64,000 nt of DNA, taken from contig NZ_JBGNYA010000001.1 in assembly GCF_041477585.1 (NCBI RefSeq), forward strand, positions 1,302,001 to 1,366,000. Reading direction: 5' to 3'. Shown here piece by piece: positions 24,828 to 34,438 of the stretch; positions within the stretch are counted from its first letter, which is position 1; the number at the start of each line of letters is the position of its first letter. The notes beneath the pieces are model-generated. The model saw only the letters and a list, made by a program, of their open reading frames with translations. It had not been told where the DNA came from and did not search any database. The stretch is from Halobellus sp. MBLA0158. GTDB lineage: Archaea; Halobacteriota; Halobacteria; Halobacteriales; Haloferacaceae. Both the position numbers and the translations under genes were made by a program.

Positions 24828-26390
24828 ATGAGTGACAGCGAAGACACTGAGATCAACGAGGAGATCGCCGAGGCCGAACTGGCCTCGGAGTCGGCGCCCG
24901 AGATCACGTTCCGTGGCGGGAAGTTCGTCAGCGCGTTCCCGCTGGCGTTCTTCGTGGTCTGGGCGATCGTCCAGAGCGGCCTGCTCCGGATCGGCGACAC
25001 GACGGGGCTCGTCGCCGGGATGCTGGTCGCGCTCATCATCGGGATGTTCCTCGTGAAGGGATCGTGGCAGAGCTACGCGAACACCATCTTCGAGGGGATG
25101 ACCCGCCGGGTCGCCGCCACCGCGGTCGTCGCGTGGCTGTGGGCCGGGATGTTCGCCGAGACCATCCAGGTCGGCGGCTTCGTCGAGGGCCTCGTCTGGG
25201 CCGCGAACGCGGCCAACGTCGGCGCCGGGCTGTTCCCGGCGGTGACGTTCATCCTCGCGGGCCTGCTCGCGACCGGCATCGGGACCGGATACGGGACGAC
25301 CGTCGCGTTCACGACGCTGTTCTTCCCGGCCGGCGTCCTGCTCGGCGCGAACCCGGTACTGCTGTTCGGCGCGATCCTCTCCGGCGCCGTCTTCGGTGAC
25401 AACCTCGCGCCCGTCAGCGACACCACCATCGTGAGCGCGGTGACGCAGGACTCCGACATCGGCGGCGTCGTCGCCTCGCGGTTCAAGTACGCGATCGTCG
25501 CGGCGTTCGTCGCCCTCGTCGGCTACCTCCTCGCGGGGCCCGCGATGGGCGGCCTCGACGTCTCGGCGCAGGCCCAGGAGATTTTCATCCAGAACTCCGA
25601 GCCCGCCGGCCTGCTCCACCTGGTCTCGATGCTGATCGTCATCGGCACCGCGGTCGCCGGCCGGCACATCATCGAGGCGATCTCGTGGGGCATCGTCGCG
25701 GCCGTCGTCTTCAACCTCGTGTTCGGCCTCGCGTCGGTCCCCGAGATGGTGGCGTTCCGAGCCCCCGAGTCGCTCGGTATCGCCCAGTCGCTGGCGTGGC
25801 TCCCCTTCGTCGAGCTGGTCACCGCCGGCCAGACCGGCGTGGGCGGCAGCCTCTACACCGGCGCGCAGGGCTTTTTCCCGCTCATCGTGCTCGTCCTGCT
25901 CATCGTCGCCGGGGCCCAGGTGATGATCCGTGGCGGCGGCTTCCAGGCGCTGCAGGACTGGCTGCTCGACTCCGTCGCCACGAGCGTCCGGCGCGCCGAG
26001 ACCACGATGGTCCTCGGGACGGCGCTCGTCAACGCGATGATCACGATCAACACGGCCGCCGAGATCGCCATCGGGCCCTACATCGCGCGGCTCGGCGAGC
26101 GCTTCAACATCAACGGCTACCGGCGCGCGAACATCCTCGACGCCAACACCTCGGCGCTCGGCTACATCTTCCCGTGGTCGGGCGGCGTGCTGGTCGGCTA
26201 TGCGGTCATCCAGGGCCTCCCCAACGAGTACGAGTGGTTCACCCAGTCGATGGTGGTGAACCCCGCCGACGTCGTGCCGTTCGTGTTCCACGGGTGGGTG
26301 CTCGTCGCGGTCTTCCTCCTGGCGGCGCTCACCGGCTTCGGGCTCGAATACACCAGCGACCGCGAGGCCGAGGAGGTGGCTCGCGTATGA
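24828..26390 (+). CDS. nhaC: NhaC family Na+/H+ antiporter
   Basis: This integral membrane protein of 520 residues has about 11-12 helices and exports Na+ in exchange for H+. A polar acidic N-terminus of about 30 residues precedes the first helix. The family core includes GIGTGYGTTVAFT and the conserved FGDNLAPVSDTTIVSA, which carries the discontinuous-helix polar residues. NhaC relatives can also exchange amino acids or organic acids, so the exact substrate is not certain. The stop overlaps the next gene's ATG by four bases, so the two form an operon. Confidence 0.9.
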   Translation: MSDSEDTEINEEIAEAELASESAPEITFRGGKFVSAFPLAFFVVWAIVQSGLLRIGDTTGLVAGMLVALIIGMFLVKGSWQSYANTIFEGMTRRVAATAVVAWLWAGMFAETIQVGGFVEGLVWAANAANVGAGLFPAVTFILAGLLATGIGTGYGTTVAFTTLFFPAGVLLGANPVLLFGAILSGAVFGDNLAPVSDTTIVSAVTQDSDIGGVVASRFKYAIVAAFVALVGYLLAGPAMGGLDVSAQAQEIFIQNSEPAGLLHLVSMLIVIGTAVAGRHIIEAISWGIVAAVVFNLVFGLASVPEMVAFRAPESLGIAQSLAWLPFVELVTAGQTGVGGSLYTGAQGFFPLIVLVLLIVAGAQVMIRGGGFQALQDWLLDSVATSVRRAETTMVLGTALVNAMITINTAAEIAIGPYIARLGERFNINGYRRANILDANTSALGYIFPWSGGVLVGYAVIQGLPNEYEWFTQSMVVNPADVVPFVFHGWVLVAVFLLAALTGFGLEYTSDREAEEVARV

Positions 26391-26653
26391 GCCTCCTGGA
26401 GAAGTACACGAAGGGCTGGTCGTTCCGCAGCAACACCCCGTCGTTCGACGAAGGCGACGAGATCTCGGTCTTCGTCACCGGCGTCGAGGACGGCGAGCCG
26501 GTCGCCCGCATCGGCGACTCGAAACTCCGCGTGACGGGCGGCTCGCGGAACTTGGTCGACAAGCGCGTGCTCCTCCGCGTGACGGCCTTCGACGACGGCG
26601 AGCACGTCGGCGAGGCCGAGTACCTCGAAACCGTCGGCGAGAGCGCGTTCTAG
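26387..26653 (+). CDS. Small TRAM-like protein (DUF7513-like)
   Basis: The protein has 88 residues. After a basic start (MSLLEKYTKGWSFR), the core DEGDEISVFVTGVEDGEPVARIGDSKLRV has the strand pattern of a TRAM or OB-type beta-barrel, which often binds RNA. It ends ETVGESAF. The start ATG overlaps the nhaC stop (ATGA), so translation is coupled. The name DUF7513 is from memory. A link between a TRAM-like protein and an antiporter is odd and may mean only shared expression. Confidence 0.75.
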   Translation: MSLLEKYTKGWSFRSNTPSFDEGDEISVFVTGVEDGEPVARIGDSKLRVTGGSRNLVDKRVLLRVTAFDDGEHVGEAEYLETVGESAF

Positions 26654-26870
26654 AACCCACCTTTTACTTCCTCGGGTGGCTCGCTTCGCTCGCCACCACT
26701 CGTCGTAAAAGCTGGACCAAAACATCCGCGCGAGCGACCGACGGTCGCTCGTCGCTGTCGTCGTTACAGTTTCTTGTTGAGAATACGCGAATCGAGGCTC
26801 GTGAGACGTGGCGGGTCTCACGGTGGACCAAAACCCTCGGATTTCTCCTTCTTCGTCGCTCGCCCAGGAA
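26654..26870. repeat. Hairpin-rich intergenic segment with repeated 11-mer
   Basis: The 11-mer TGGACCAAAAC occurs at 26713-26723 and 26824-26834. Short stem-loops lie between or beside the copies: 26675-26697 (6-bp stem), 26731-26751 (perfect 9-bp stem, 3-base loop) and 26801-26821 (7-bp stem). The genes on either side converge. No gene is seen. Confidence 0.6.
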
Positions 26871-27203
26871 TCAATCCCGGAGGTGCCCGAGCGGCTTCTT
26901 TTGTTCGACCTCGATCTCGACGTGGAGGCTCTCGGGGAAGTCCATGTGCCCCACCTCGCGGGCGATGTGGTCGTTGCCGTGGATCTCCAGCTTCCGGGAG
27001 TAGACGGTGTAGTCCCACGAGGGGAACTCATCGCCCGGCTGGAGCGTCCGGTACTGCGGGACGGCGATCTGTTCCGGCGGGTCGGCGTGGGGGCCCTTAC
27101 ACTCGGCGCCCTTCCGTTCGAGCATCGACTTGAGGTCTTCCACCTGGGATTCCAGTTCGTATCGGTTTCCCGACTGGAATCGGAGTTTCGTGACGAAGGT
27201 CAT
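26871..27203 (-). CDS. uS10/mL48-like ribosomal-protein-fold protein
   Basis: The protein has 110 residues of S10-like fold: MTFVTKLRFQSGNRYELESQVEDLK, then a Cys/Pro-containing loop and YTVYSRKLEIHGNDHIAREV, the typical 'RKLEIHG' strand of the S10 group. It ends basic, EVEQKKPLGHLRD. It is not the main uS10, which is shorter and more basic. It matches the group annotated as uS10/mL48 in haloarchaea. A role on or near the ribosome is inferred from the fold. The ATG at 27203 is the only good start. Confidence 0.8.
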   Translation of the reverse strand: MTFVTKLRFQSGNRYELESQVEDLKSMLERKGAECKGPHADPPEQIAVPQYRTLQPGDEFPSWDYTVYSRKLEIHGNDHIAREVGHMDFPESLHVEIEVEQKKPLGHLRD

Positions 27204-27396
27204 GGCTGGGGTCTCGCTGGGATAGGAGAGACATCGAGGGCGAGCCGTAAAAACACATCCATAGGTGCTGGTGACTCCCGTCTCGTACCGCCGAGCGCCG
27301 GCAACGGGGTGAGCGTCCGCGATAAAAAGTGGGAGTCATCATCAAGTGCGGCACGTCGGCGCCTCGGCCCTCGTCTCGGTCGAACGTCCGATAGTC

Positions 27397-27404
27397 TCTT
27401 AACT
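27397..27404 (+). promoter_or_regulatory. TATA-like box of the Nudix gene
   Basis: TCTTAACT lies 23-30 bases before the ATG at 27427. A second A/T-rich tract, GTTTATGTAGCTAATG, directly precedes the start. Confidence 0.45.
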
Positions 27405-27426
27405 CCCAACCGGGTTTATGTAGCTA

Positions 27427-27888
27427 ATGACGGTAGAAGCGGTCAGCGCTGGAGCCATCCTCTTCCGCGACACCCGCGGCGAACGGGAGTATTTGCTCCT
27501 GAAGAGCCGCCCCGGGGACTGGGAGTTCCCCAAAGGCGGGGTCGAAGGCGAAGAGGAGCTCCAGCAGACGGCGATCAGAGAAGTGAAAGAGGAAGCCGGC
27601 ATCGAGGACTTCCGTCTCATCGACGGCTTCCGCGAGGAGTACGACTACGTGTTCGAGGCCGGCGGTGACACGATCCACAAGACGGTCCACCTCTTCATCG
27701 CGCGCTCGTTCGAGGCGAACGCGGAGCTGTCGAACGAACACCGCGACCTCCAGTGGCGCGACTACGAGCAGGCGATCAACACGATCACCCAGGACGGACC
27801 GCGGGAGATCTTCGAGGAGGCCCACGAGTACCTCGACCAGCTCGCCGCCGAGAACGCCGAGGCCGGCGACGGGAAGTACCTCGCGTAG
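27427..27888 (+). CDS. Nudix hydrolase, diadenosine tetraphosphatase type
   Basis: This 153-residue protein carries a complete Nudix box from Gly37 to Ile59 (G-x5-E-x7-REV-x-EEAGI), which binds Mg2+ and the diphosphate. The overall pattern, AGAILFRDTRGEREYLLLKS then WEFPKGGVE, matches bis(5'-nucleosyl)-tetraphosphatases of the asymmetric type, which split Ap4A to AMP and ATP. The C-terminal Glu/Ala helix is normal for the group. It precedes the DUF5787 gene on the same strand by 15 bases, so the two may be one operon. Confidence 0.92.
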   Translation: MTVEAVSAGAILFRDTRGEREYLLLKSRPGDWEFPKGGVEGEEELQQTAIREVKEEAGIEDFRLIDGFREEYDYVFEAGGDTIHKTVHLFIARSFEANAELSNEHRDLQWRDYEQAINTITQDGPREIFEEAHEYLDQLAAENAEAGDGKYLA

Positions 27889-27903
27889 GCGGCGCGTCGA
27901 GAC

Positions 27904-28992
27904 GTGGCCCCCGGAACCGCGGAGTTCGGCTTCGAACTCCTGGTCTGTCGGTGGGCGGAGAGCGCCTGGCCGCCCGGCAGTCACGAGGACACCGACGAGA
28001 GCGGCGCGGCGAGCCCTCCCGCGCGAGCCCGCGAGGACGCCGTGCTCGTCGCCCGACAGCTCGGCACACAGGAGCGCCGCTGGGACACGGTCGTCCTCGA
28101 ATGCGACCCGGCCGGGCTGGCGGCCCGCGCGCGGTTCGGCGAGCGCGAGCTGGACTCGGACCTGCTGCACGTCGTCCGCAACGCCCCCGAGGAGTGGGCG
28201 TGGTACCGCGACGCCCTGCCGCACCCGGGCTACCCGTGGCGCTACGTCCGGGCGGCCGTCCACCGCGCGGCCGGGCGGGGCGTCGTCGAGAAGCGCCGCC
28301 GCGGCAACCGGATCGAGATCCGCCGCGTCGCGCCGTACCCCGACTGGCTCCGCCGGATCGTCGCCATCGAGAACAAGCCCGACCTCGACGCATCGGCGGC
28401 GCGGGCGCTCTCGGCGCAACTGGAACACGACGTCGAGACCGGGCTGGCCGACGAGGTCTGGGTGGCGACCGAGGCGACGGGCGATCGGATCGAGCCCGCA
28501 CTCCTGGAGGACCTCCCGGTCGACGTGGGCATCGTGGCGCTCTCGTTCGACGGGGGCGACGACGCCGCTTCGCCGGCGGGCCCCCACGTCCGGACCGACG
28601 CGTCGGTGGAGTGGTACCCGACCGAGGTGACGCCGCCCGACGCCGACCGCGACGAGGAGCGGCGGCGGCGCCGGCTCGAACTCGCCGAGCGCGCCTACGG
28701 CCGCGGCTGGCGGTCGTACCACGAGACGATGCGGCCGGACTGCCGGCACTTCGAGCTCCGACGGGTCGGGCGCGCCCTCGTCCCGCACTGCGCGGCCAAA
28801 GAGCGATCACAGACCGCCGCCGAGTGCGCCGGGTCGTGCCCCGACTTCGAGCCCGAGCCGCCCGCCTGGCGGACGCGCGGGTGGCCCATCGAGGGCGGTC
28901 CCGGGAAGGGAATCAAGCGGCTTCTGGCGGGGCGTCGGGAGTGGATCCGCGATCGGGAGCGAGAACAAGAGCGGACGGACGAACGCGAGTGA
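27904..28992 (+). CDS. DUF5787 protein with PD-(D/E)XK nuclease-like motif
   Basis: The protein has 362 residues and starts at GTG, 15 bases after the Nudix stop. The region around residues 140-160 reads RVAPYPDWLRRIVAIENKPD, and Pro146-Asp147 with Glu156-x-Lys158 fits the catalytic core of the PD-(D/E)XK nuclease superfamily. A following amphipathic helix is present. The C-terminal third holds several Cys residues (DCRHF-like, HCAAKE, CAGSC) that could bind metal. The family is haloarchaeal (DUF5787, from memory). Catalysis is unproven. The position next to a Nudix hydrolase suggests nucleotide or nucleic-acid metabolism. Confidence 0.82.
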   Translation: MAPGTAEFGFELLVCRWAESAWPPGSHEDTDESGAASPPARAREDAVLVARQLGTQERRWDTVVLECDPAGLAARARFGERELDSDLLHVVRNAPEEWAWYRDALPHPGYPWRYVRAAVHRAAGRGVVEKRRRGNRIEIRRVAPYPDWLRRIVAIENKPDLDASAARALSAQLEHDVETGLADEVWVATEATGDRIEPALLEDLPVDVGIVALSFDGGDDAASPAGPHVRTDASVEWYPTEVTPPDADRDEERRRRRLELAERAYGRGWRSYHETMRPDCRHFELRRVGRALVPHCAAKERSQTAAECAGSCPDFEPEPPAWRTRGWPIEGGPGKGIKRLLAGRREWIRDREREQERTDERE

Positions 28993-29002
28993 CGAACGGG
29001 CG

Positions 29003-29518
29003 CTACTCGGTCACTTCGACGTCGACCTCGTCGCGGTCGACGGCCAGACGGAACGTCGGGACCGTCCGGTAGATCACCTCGACGACGCCCTTGCGCCGGA
29101 GGCTCTGGAGCGCCTCGCGGACGTCCTCGACGGACGGGTCGACGTCGAAGGCGTCGCGGACGCCGTTGAGGACGCTCACGACGCTCTCGGAGCGCTCGTC
29201 GGGGCCGGCGACGACCGCGAACACCTGTGACTCCAGTTCGGGGACGCGGATCACCGAGGGCACGCCGCCGCCCTCCTCGTCGCTCTCGACGCCCGGCTCG
29301 ACGTCGACCAGCTCCGCCGCCTCGCTCGTCGCCCGGATGAGGCTGTTGTCGTCGCGGTAGTAGTAGTCCTTCAGTTCGTTTTCGAGGTACTGGTGGACCT
29401 CGCTGCCGGACTCCAGCCCCCACCGCTCTTGGAGCTCTTTGTTCTTCGTCGGTTGCAACCGTACGACGTCGGCGAGGCGCTCTGTGGCCTCGGCCGAGAG
29501 GGCGCTGTCGTCTGTCAC
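29003..29518 (-). CDS. DUF5797-like winged-helix protein
   Basis: The protein has 171 residues and starts at GTG. The N-terminal segment TERLADVVRLQPTKNKELQERWGLESGSEVHQYL reads as a helix-turn-helix, followed by a DNNSLIR-like wing. The C-terminal part (about 115-171) has a second helical unit and a strand-rich end, RRKGVVEVIYRTVPTFRL. A transcription-regulator role is likely but the target is unknown; the name DUF5797 is from memory. It is divergent from the TFS gene, with a shared 96-base gap. Its 3' end meets that of the DUF5787 gene, ten bases apart. Confidence 0.78.
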   Translation of the reverse strand: MTDDSALSAEATERLADVVRLQPTKNKELQERWGLESGSEVHQYLENELKDYYYRDDNSLIRATSEAAELVDVEPGVESDEEGGGVPSVIRVPELESQVFAVVAGPDERSESVVSVLNGVRDAFDVDPSVEDVREALQSLRRKGVVEVIYRTVPTFRLAVDRDEVDVEVTE

Positions 29519-29582
29519 GGCCGTCCGTTCGTTCCGGACCGTTAAGACGTTTCGACATCCGCCGCCCCGGGAATCCCGGCCG

Positions 29583-29589
29583 CTTAAGT
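29583..29589 (+). promoter_or_regulatory. TATA-like box of the tfs gene
   Basis: CTTAAGT lies about 26-32 bases before the ATG at 29615. Confidence 0.5.
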
Positions 29590-29614
29590 CTCTCAAGCGT
29601 CTGCGTGCGGGTAA

Positions 29615-29938
29615 ATGGAGTTCTGCGACGAATGCGGTTCGATGATGAAGACCGACGGCGACGTCTGGGTCTGCGGTAGCTGCGGCTACGAGAAGCCCCG
29701 TAACACGGCCGACGAGGAGCATATGACCTCGACGGCCGCCCGCGAAGAGAGCGAGGTCGTCGACATGTCCGACGTCGACGACTCCGAGATCGGCCCGACC
29801 ACCACGGTCGTCTGCCCCGAGTGCGGCAACGACCGCGCGCGCTACGAGATGAAGCAGATCCGGTCCGCAGACGAGTCCGAGACGCGATTTTTCACCTGTA
29901 CCGAGTGCGGTCACAAGTGGCGCGAGGACGACCACTGA
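29615..29938 (+). CDS. tfs: Transcription factor S (TFIIS/RPB9-like cleavage factor)
   Basis: This 107-residue RNA polymerase accessory protein stimulates transcript cleavage by stalled polymerase. The N-terminal zinc ribbon uses Cys4, Cys7, Cys20 and Cys23. The C-terminal ribbon uses Cys67, Cys70, Cys95 and Cys98. The tip of the second ribbon carries Asp86-Glu87 (RSADE), the acidic pair that enters the polymerase active site. This marks it as an active cleavage factor rather than a silent RPB9 subunit. Asp/Glu-rich residues fill the linker. The gene is monocistronic, followed by a small palindrome. Confidence 0.96.
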   Translation: MEFCDECGSMMKTDGDVWVCGSCGYEKPRNTADEEHMTSTAAREESEVVDMSDVDDSEIGPTTTVVCPECGNDRARYEMKQIRSADESETRFFTCTECGHKWREDDH

Positions 29939-29956
29939 TACTGTCAATTATCAGTT
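29935..29956 (+). terminator. Short palindrome after tfs
   Basis: CTGATA and TATCAG form a 6-bp stem around an 8-base loop directly at the tfs stop, followed by an A/T-rich stretch. The same leading sequence TACTGATACTGTC occurs at the stop of the gene ending at 18324. Confidence 0.45.
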
Positions 29957-30194
29957 ATTTGATCTGAGGCCGACTGCACAGCCCCGGCGAGCGGCCGGAA
30001 CGAATCCCCCATAGGTCGCGGCCATCGTTCCCAGCCAGCGGAAATCTCCACCGCTTGTTCCCCGCGTCGGACGCGACGTCCAACCGGGCACGTAGTTCCA
30101 ACCGGAAGAACGTCCGTGCGGTCGAAGAGCGGTCGGGGGTCGTGAGTCCGCGCGGCACGTCCCGGCGCGTGAGCCGTCGGCCGTGCGGGAGGCT

Positions 30195-30219
30195 CTGGGT
30201 TCGAGTCCCAGCGTGTCCA
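30195..30219 (+). tRNA. tRNA 3'-end fragment (T arm plus acceptor strand)
   Basis: A perfect 5-bp T stem (CTGGG/CCCAG) with the consensus loop TTCGAGT is followed by a 7-base acceptor strand, CGTGTCC, and discriminator A. I could not find a matching D arm, anticodon arm or 5' acceptor strand at normal distance. The best 5' pairing candidate, GGACGCG at 30,069-30,075, has A rather than U at tRNA position 8. It may be the end of an intron-containing tRNA that I cannot resolve, or a remnant left by integration into a tRNA. The rest of the 29,957-30,297 gap shows no gene. Confidence 0.5.
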
Positions 30220-30297
30220 TCGTCCGGACGAGGCGTTCTACTGCGCTTGGCCGCGCTCACGCCGCGACTTAAGTCGCTCGCCGCCCAACGGCGACCC

Positions 30298-30852
30298 GTG
30301 TCTCCCGACGTCCCACCGCCGGAGCTGTCGGTCCCGGAGGGGTGGCGGCTCGTCGCCGAGGACTTCCGGACGCCGCTGGAGGTGAGCGTCGCCTCGATCG
30401 AGACCTCGACGCGGATCTACGAGGACGTCGACCTCCGCGAGCGACTCGCGGACGTGACGGGCGTCGACACCACCTGGCGGTTCGCCTTCGCGAGTCGGCT
30501 CCGGATCCGCCCGCGGGCGCCGCCCTCGCGGGCGCTCACCCGACTGGTCACCGACCGGGCCGAATCGAAGTTCGAGGACGTGCTCCGGAACCGCGGCTTC
30601 GACGGGATCGACCGCGCTGACTCCCACCGCATCGACGTCGGCGAGGCGACCACGTCGGCGACGCGGTACCGCGCCCGCGTCGGCGTCGGGGGGCTGGACC
30701 TGCCGGTGGAGGCGTTCTTCGCCGTCTGGCCCGCCGAACGGGATTACCTCCTCGGCGGCGGGGCCTACCCCCTCTCGCTCCCGGAACCGGAGACGTTCGA
30801 CGCCGAGCGGGGCCGCGAGGAACTCTTCTCACTAATCCGGTCCATTCGGTGA
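30298..30852 (+). CDS. Uncharacterised protein of about 184 residues
   Basis: The protein starts at GTG with VSPDVPPPELSVPEGWRLVAED. It has a beta-rich middle, including TWRFAFASRLRIRP and the pattern VEAFFAVWPAERDYLLGGGAYP. No signal peptide, membrane segment or metal site is present. The layout, with a repeated strand and a Gly-rich turn near the end, resembles a group of haloarchaeal proteins of unknown role (possibly DUF6517). The GTG was chosen because upstream in-frame sequence crosses the tRNA fragment. Confidence 0.7.
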   Translation: MSPDVPPPELSVPEGWRLVAEDFRTPLEVSVASIETSTRIYEDVDLRERLADVTGVDTTWRFAFASRLRIRPRAPPSRALTRLVTDRAESKFEDVLRNRGFDGIDRADSHRIDVGEATTSATRYRARVGVGGLDLPVEAFFAVWPAERDYLLGGGAYPLSLPEPETFDAERGREELFSLIRSIR

Positions 30853-30909
30853 GCCGATACCGGTGAGCAAGCGGGCGACTGATCCGAAACGAGATGCGTT
30901 CTCCCGCCG

Positions 30910-31644
30910 CTAGCGGCCGTTCCGCGCGAACGTGAGATAGCCCGTGTGGCCCACGCCGGCCGTCGAGGGGCGCGACCCGCGCTCGCCGAAATCCATCTCG
31001 CGCTGGATGGTCTCGAGGGTCTCGATGTCGACGAGGCCGGCCTCGCGCGCGGCCCCGACGGCTTCGCGGCTGTTCTCGACGAACGGCGAGTAGACGGCGA
31101 CGTGGCCGCCGTCGGCGAGCAGGTCGGGCGCGCACCGCACGACCGCGGGGGCGTCGCCAGTGTCCAGCGTGATCGCGTCGAAGGGGCCCTCCTCGGCGAC
31201 GTCGTCGAGGTGTTCCGTGAGGTCGCCGGTCCGGACGTCGACGCGGTCGTCGACGCCCGCGAGGCGCATATTCTCTCGGGCGACTTCGGCGAACTCGGGG
31301 TCGACCTCGTAGGTCGTCACTGCGGCGTGCATCCGCCCGAGGTAGGCCGCGAGGACGCCCGTGCCCGTGCCGGCGTCGAGGACGCGGTCGCCGGCCGCGA
31401 CGCCCGCGTGCCCCACGATCAGGCCGACGTCGCGGGGCATCATCGGCGCGCCGGTGCGCTCGAAGTGATTGAAGAGGTCCGGCCCGCGCAGGCGGCGGAC
31501 GACGAACGGCTCGCCGAGGTGCGTTTCGAGCACGTCGCCGGGCTCGACGTCCTCGGGGACCTCCAGGACGCCGAGGTCCGTCTGGAGCTCGTCGCCGGGC
31601 GCCCGGAGGTACTCGCGGTCGTCGTGGACGAGGAGGAAACTCAT
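30910..31644 (-). CDS. trmI: tRNA (adenine-57/58-N1)-methyltransferase
   Basis: The enzyme methylates A57/A58 in the T loop of tRNA using S-adenosylmethionine. It has 244 residues. An N-terminal beta domain (1-75) precedes the Rossmann-like methyltransferase domain, with motif I LDAGTGTGVLAAYLGR at about 105-120, YEVDPEFAEVARENM as motif II and FDAITLDTGDA as motif IV. The entry sequence TGAPMMPRDVGLIVG is characteristic of archaeal TrmI. It lies 73 bases downstream of the NAC gene on the same strand, a pairing that recurs in haloarchaea. Confidence 0.92.
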   Translation of the reverse strand: MSFLLVHDDREYLRAPGDELQTDLGVLEVPEDVEPGDVLETHLGEPFVVRRLRGPDLFNHFERTGAPMMPRDVGLIVGHAGVAAGDRVLDAGTGTGVLAAYLGRMHAAVTTYEVDPEFAEVARENMRLAGVDDRVDVRTGDLTEHLDDVAEEGPFDAITLDTGDAPAVVRCAPDLLADGGHVAVYSPFVENSREAVGAAREAGLVDIETLETIQREMDFGERGSRPSTAGVGHTGYLTFARNGR

Positions 31645-31717
31645 CGTGCGTCTCGCAGGTCGGCGCCGACGTCTCGCCGCGCGGGGCGCGAGAATCCGCG
31701 AACGGGTGCGGTCCGCA

Positions 31718-32107
31718 CTATTCCAGTCGGGAGATGGCGGCCGCCAGGTCGCCGTCGGCGGCTTCGAGCGCCTCGCGGGCCGCGTCGCTGTCGACGCCCG
31801 CGCGCTCGGCGACGAGTTCGACGTCGTCGGCCGGGATCCCGTCGTCGGATCCGGCCTCCTCGGCGTCGCCCTCGCCCTCGCTTTCGCTTTCGCCGGCCCC
31901 GCGCTCGCGGCTCTCGGGCTCGCCGACGACCTGGTAGGTCTGCTGGCCCTGGGCGTCCATCCGGGTGACCTGGGCGTCGGAGAACACGAGCTCCTCGTCG
32001 GCCGTCTTGATGACGACCTCCTCGGCGTCGAGCTCGGTGACGTCGATGCCCATCTGTTCCATCATCTGCTTCATCTTCCGGGGGTTCATTCCGCCTCCGC
32101 CGAACAT
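31718..32107 (-). CDS. nac: Nascent polypeptide-associated complex protein
   Basis: This 129-residue ribosome-associated chaperone binds newly made chains. The start [20 protein letters not shown] is the archaeal NAC signature. Residues 20-65 form the NAC domain (beta-barrel, homodimer in archaea). An acidic linker at about 65-85 leads to a UBA domain at 90-129, [34 protein letters not shown]. The tail is complete. Confidence 0.95.
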   Translation of the reverse strand: MFGGGGMNPRKMKQMMEQMGIDVTELDAEEVVIKTADEELVFSDAQVTRMDAQGQQTYQVVGEPESRERGAGESESEGEGDAEEAGSDDGIPADDVELVAERAGVDSDAAREALEAADGDLAAAISRLE

Positions 32108-32182
32108 AGCTGGCCGAAGCGAGGGCGGCCGGTAGCAAAAACGTGGCGAACCGCGGGCTCTGGGGGCGTTTCGCGTCCCCGT

Positions 32183-32647
32183 TCACTCGGCGTCGTCCGG
32201 CACCCGCTGGAGGCCGGTCGCCTCTTCGATCTCCATCTCGTAGCCGATGATCGAGAGCTGGCGCCTGCCGACGCCCGTGAGGTCCGGCGACCACGCGTTC
32301 TCGTCGATCAGCGAGCCGATGTCGCCCCACTCGCCGGTCGACAGCTCCTCGATCGGCCCGAACGCGAGGACGCTCCGCCAGTTCCGGTGGGATTCGATGT
32401 CGTAGACGGAGAGACACGCCCGCTCTGTCGTCTCGCTGAACGCGATCTTCCGGCTCTGGGGTCGGAACTGCCAGAAGGCGAAGACCGCCCGACCGGGCTC
32501 GTAGCCGAAGGAGATCGGCACCGCGTAGGCCTCGTCGCCGTCGGCCAGCGAGAGGATGCCGGTCCCTTGGGCCTCCAGGTACGCGTCGATCTCCGCGTCG
32601 GTCATCTGCCCGCCGCGGACCCGGTCCGGGTCGACTTCGTCGGTCAT
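32183..32647 (-). CDS. Pyridoxamine 5'-phosphate oxidase-like flavoprotein
   Basis: The protein has 154 residues with the split-barrel FMN-binding fold. It begins with MTDAEIDAYLEAQGTGILSLADGDEAYAVPISFGY, which is the family's usual entry: helix, then two strands reaching the flavin phosphate. The segment FWQFRPQSRKIAFSETTERACLSVYD follows. These haloarchaeal proteins bind flavin or haem rather than acting as true PNP oxidase. The ATG at 32647 was chosen over one 30 codons earlier because the upstream sequence is Arg-rich and unlikely. It lies 75 bases upstream of nac on the same strand. Confidence 0.85.
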   Translation of the reverse strand: MTDEVDPDRVRGGQMTDAEIDAYLEAQGTGILSLADGDEAYAVPISFGYEPGRAVFAFWQFRPQSRKIAFSETTERACLSVYDIESHRNWRSVLAFGPIEELSTGEWGDIGSLIDENAWSPDLTGVGRRQLSIIGYEMEIEEATGLQRVPDDAE

Positions 32648-32731
32648 ACCCCGGCGTTTGTGGGCGTCCGTAATGGCCTTGTTCCTTCTGGCGACTCGCG
32701 CCGTCCGGCGGCGTCGCGGAGGCGCGGACAG

Positions 32732-32739
32732 TTTCAATA
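32732..32739 (+). promoter_or_regulatory. TATA-like box of the methylmalonyl-CoA mutase operon
   Basis: TTTCAATA lies 23-30 bases before the ATG at 32762, the leaderless spacing. Confidence 0.5.
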
Positions 32740-32761
32740 GCCGGCGGGCGCTGTCTCCGGT

Positions 32762-34438
<1,677 letters not shown>

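Noticed and set aside
30055-30297. Protein-coding extension upstream of the 30298 GTG
   Set aside because: The extension reads through the tRNA 3' end and is Arg/Ser-rich, unlike the acidic gene body.
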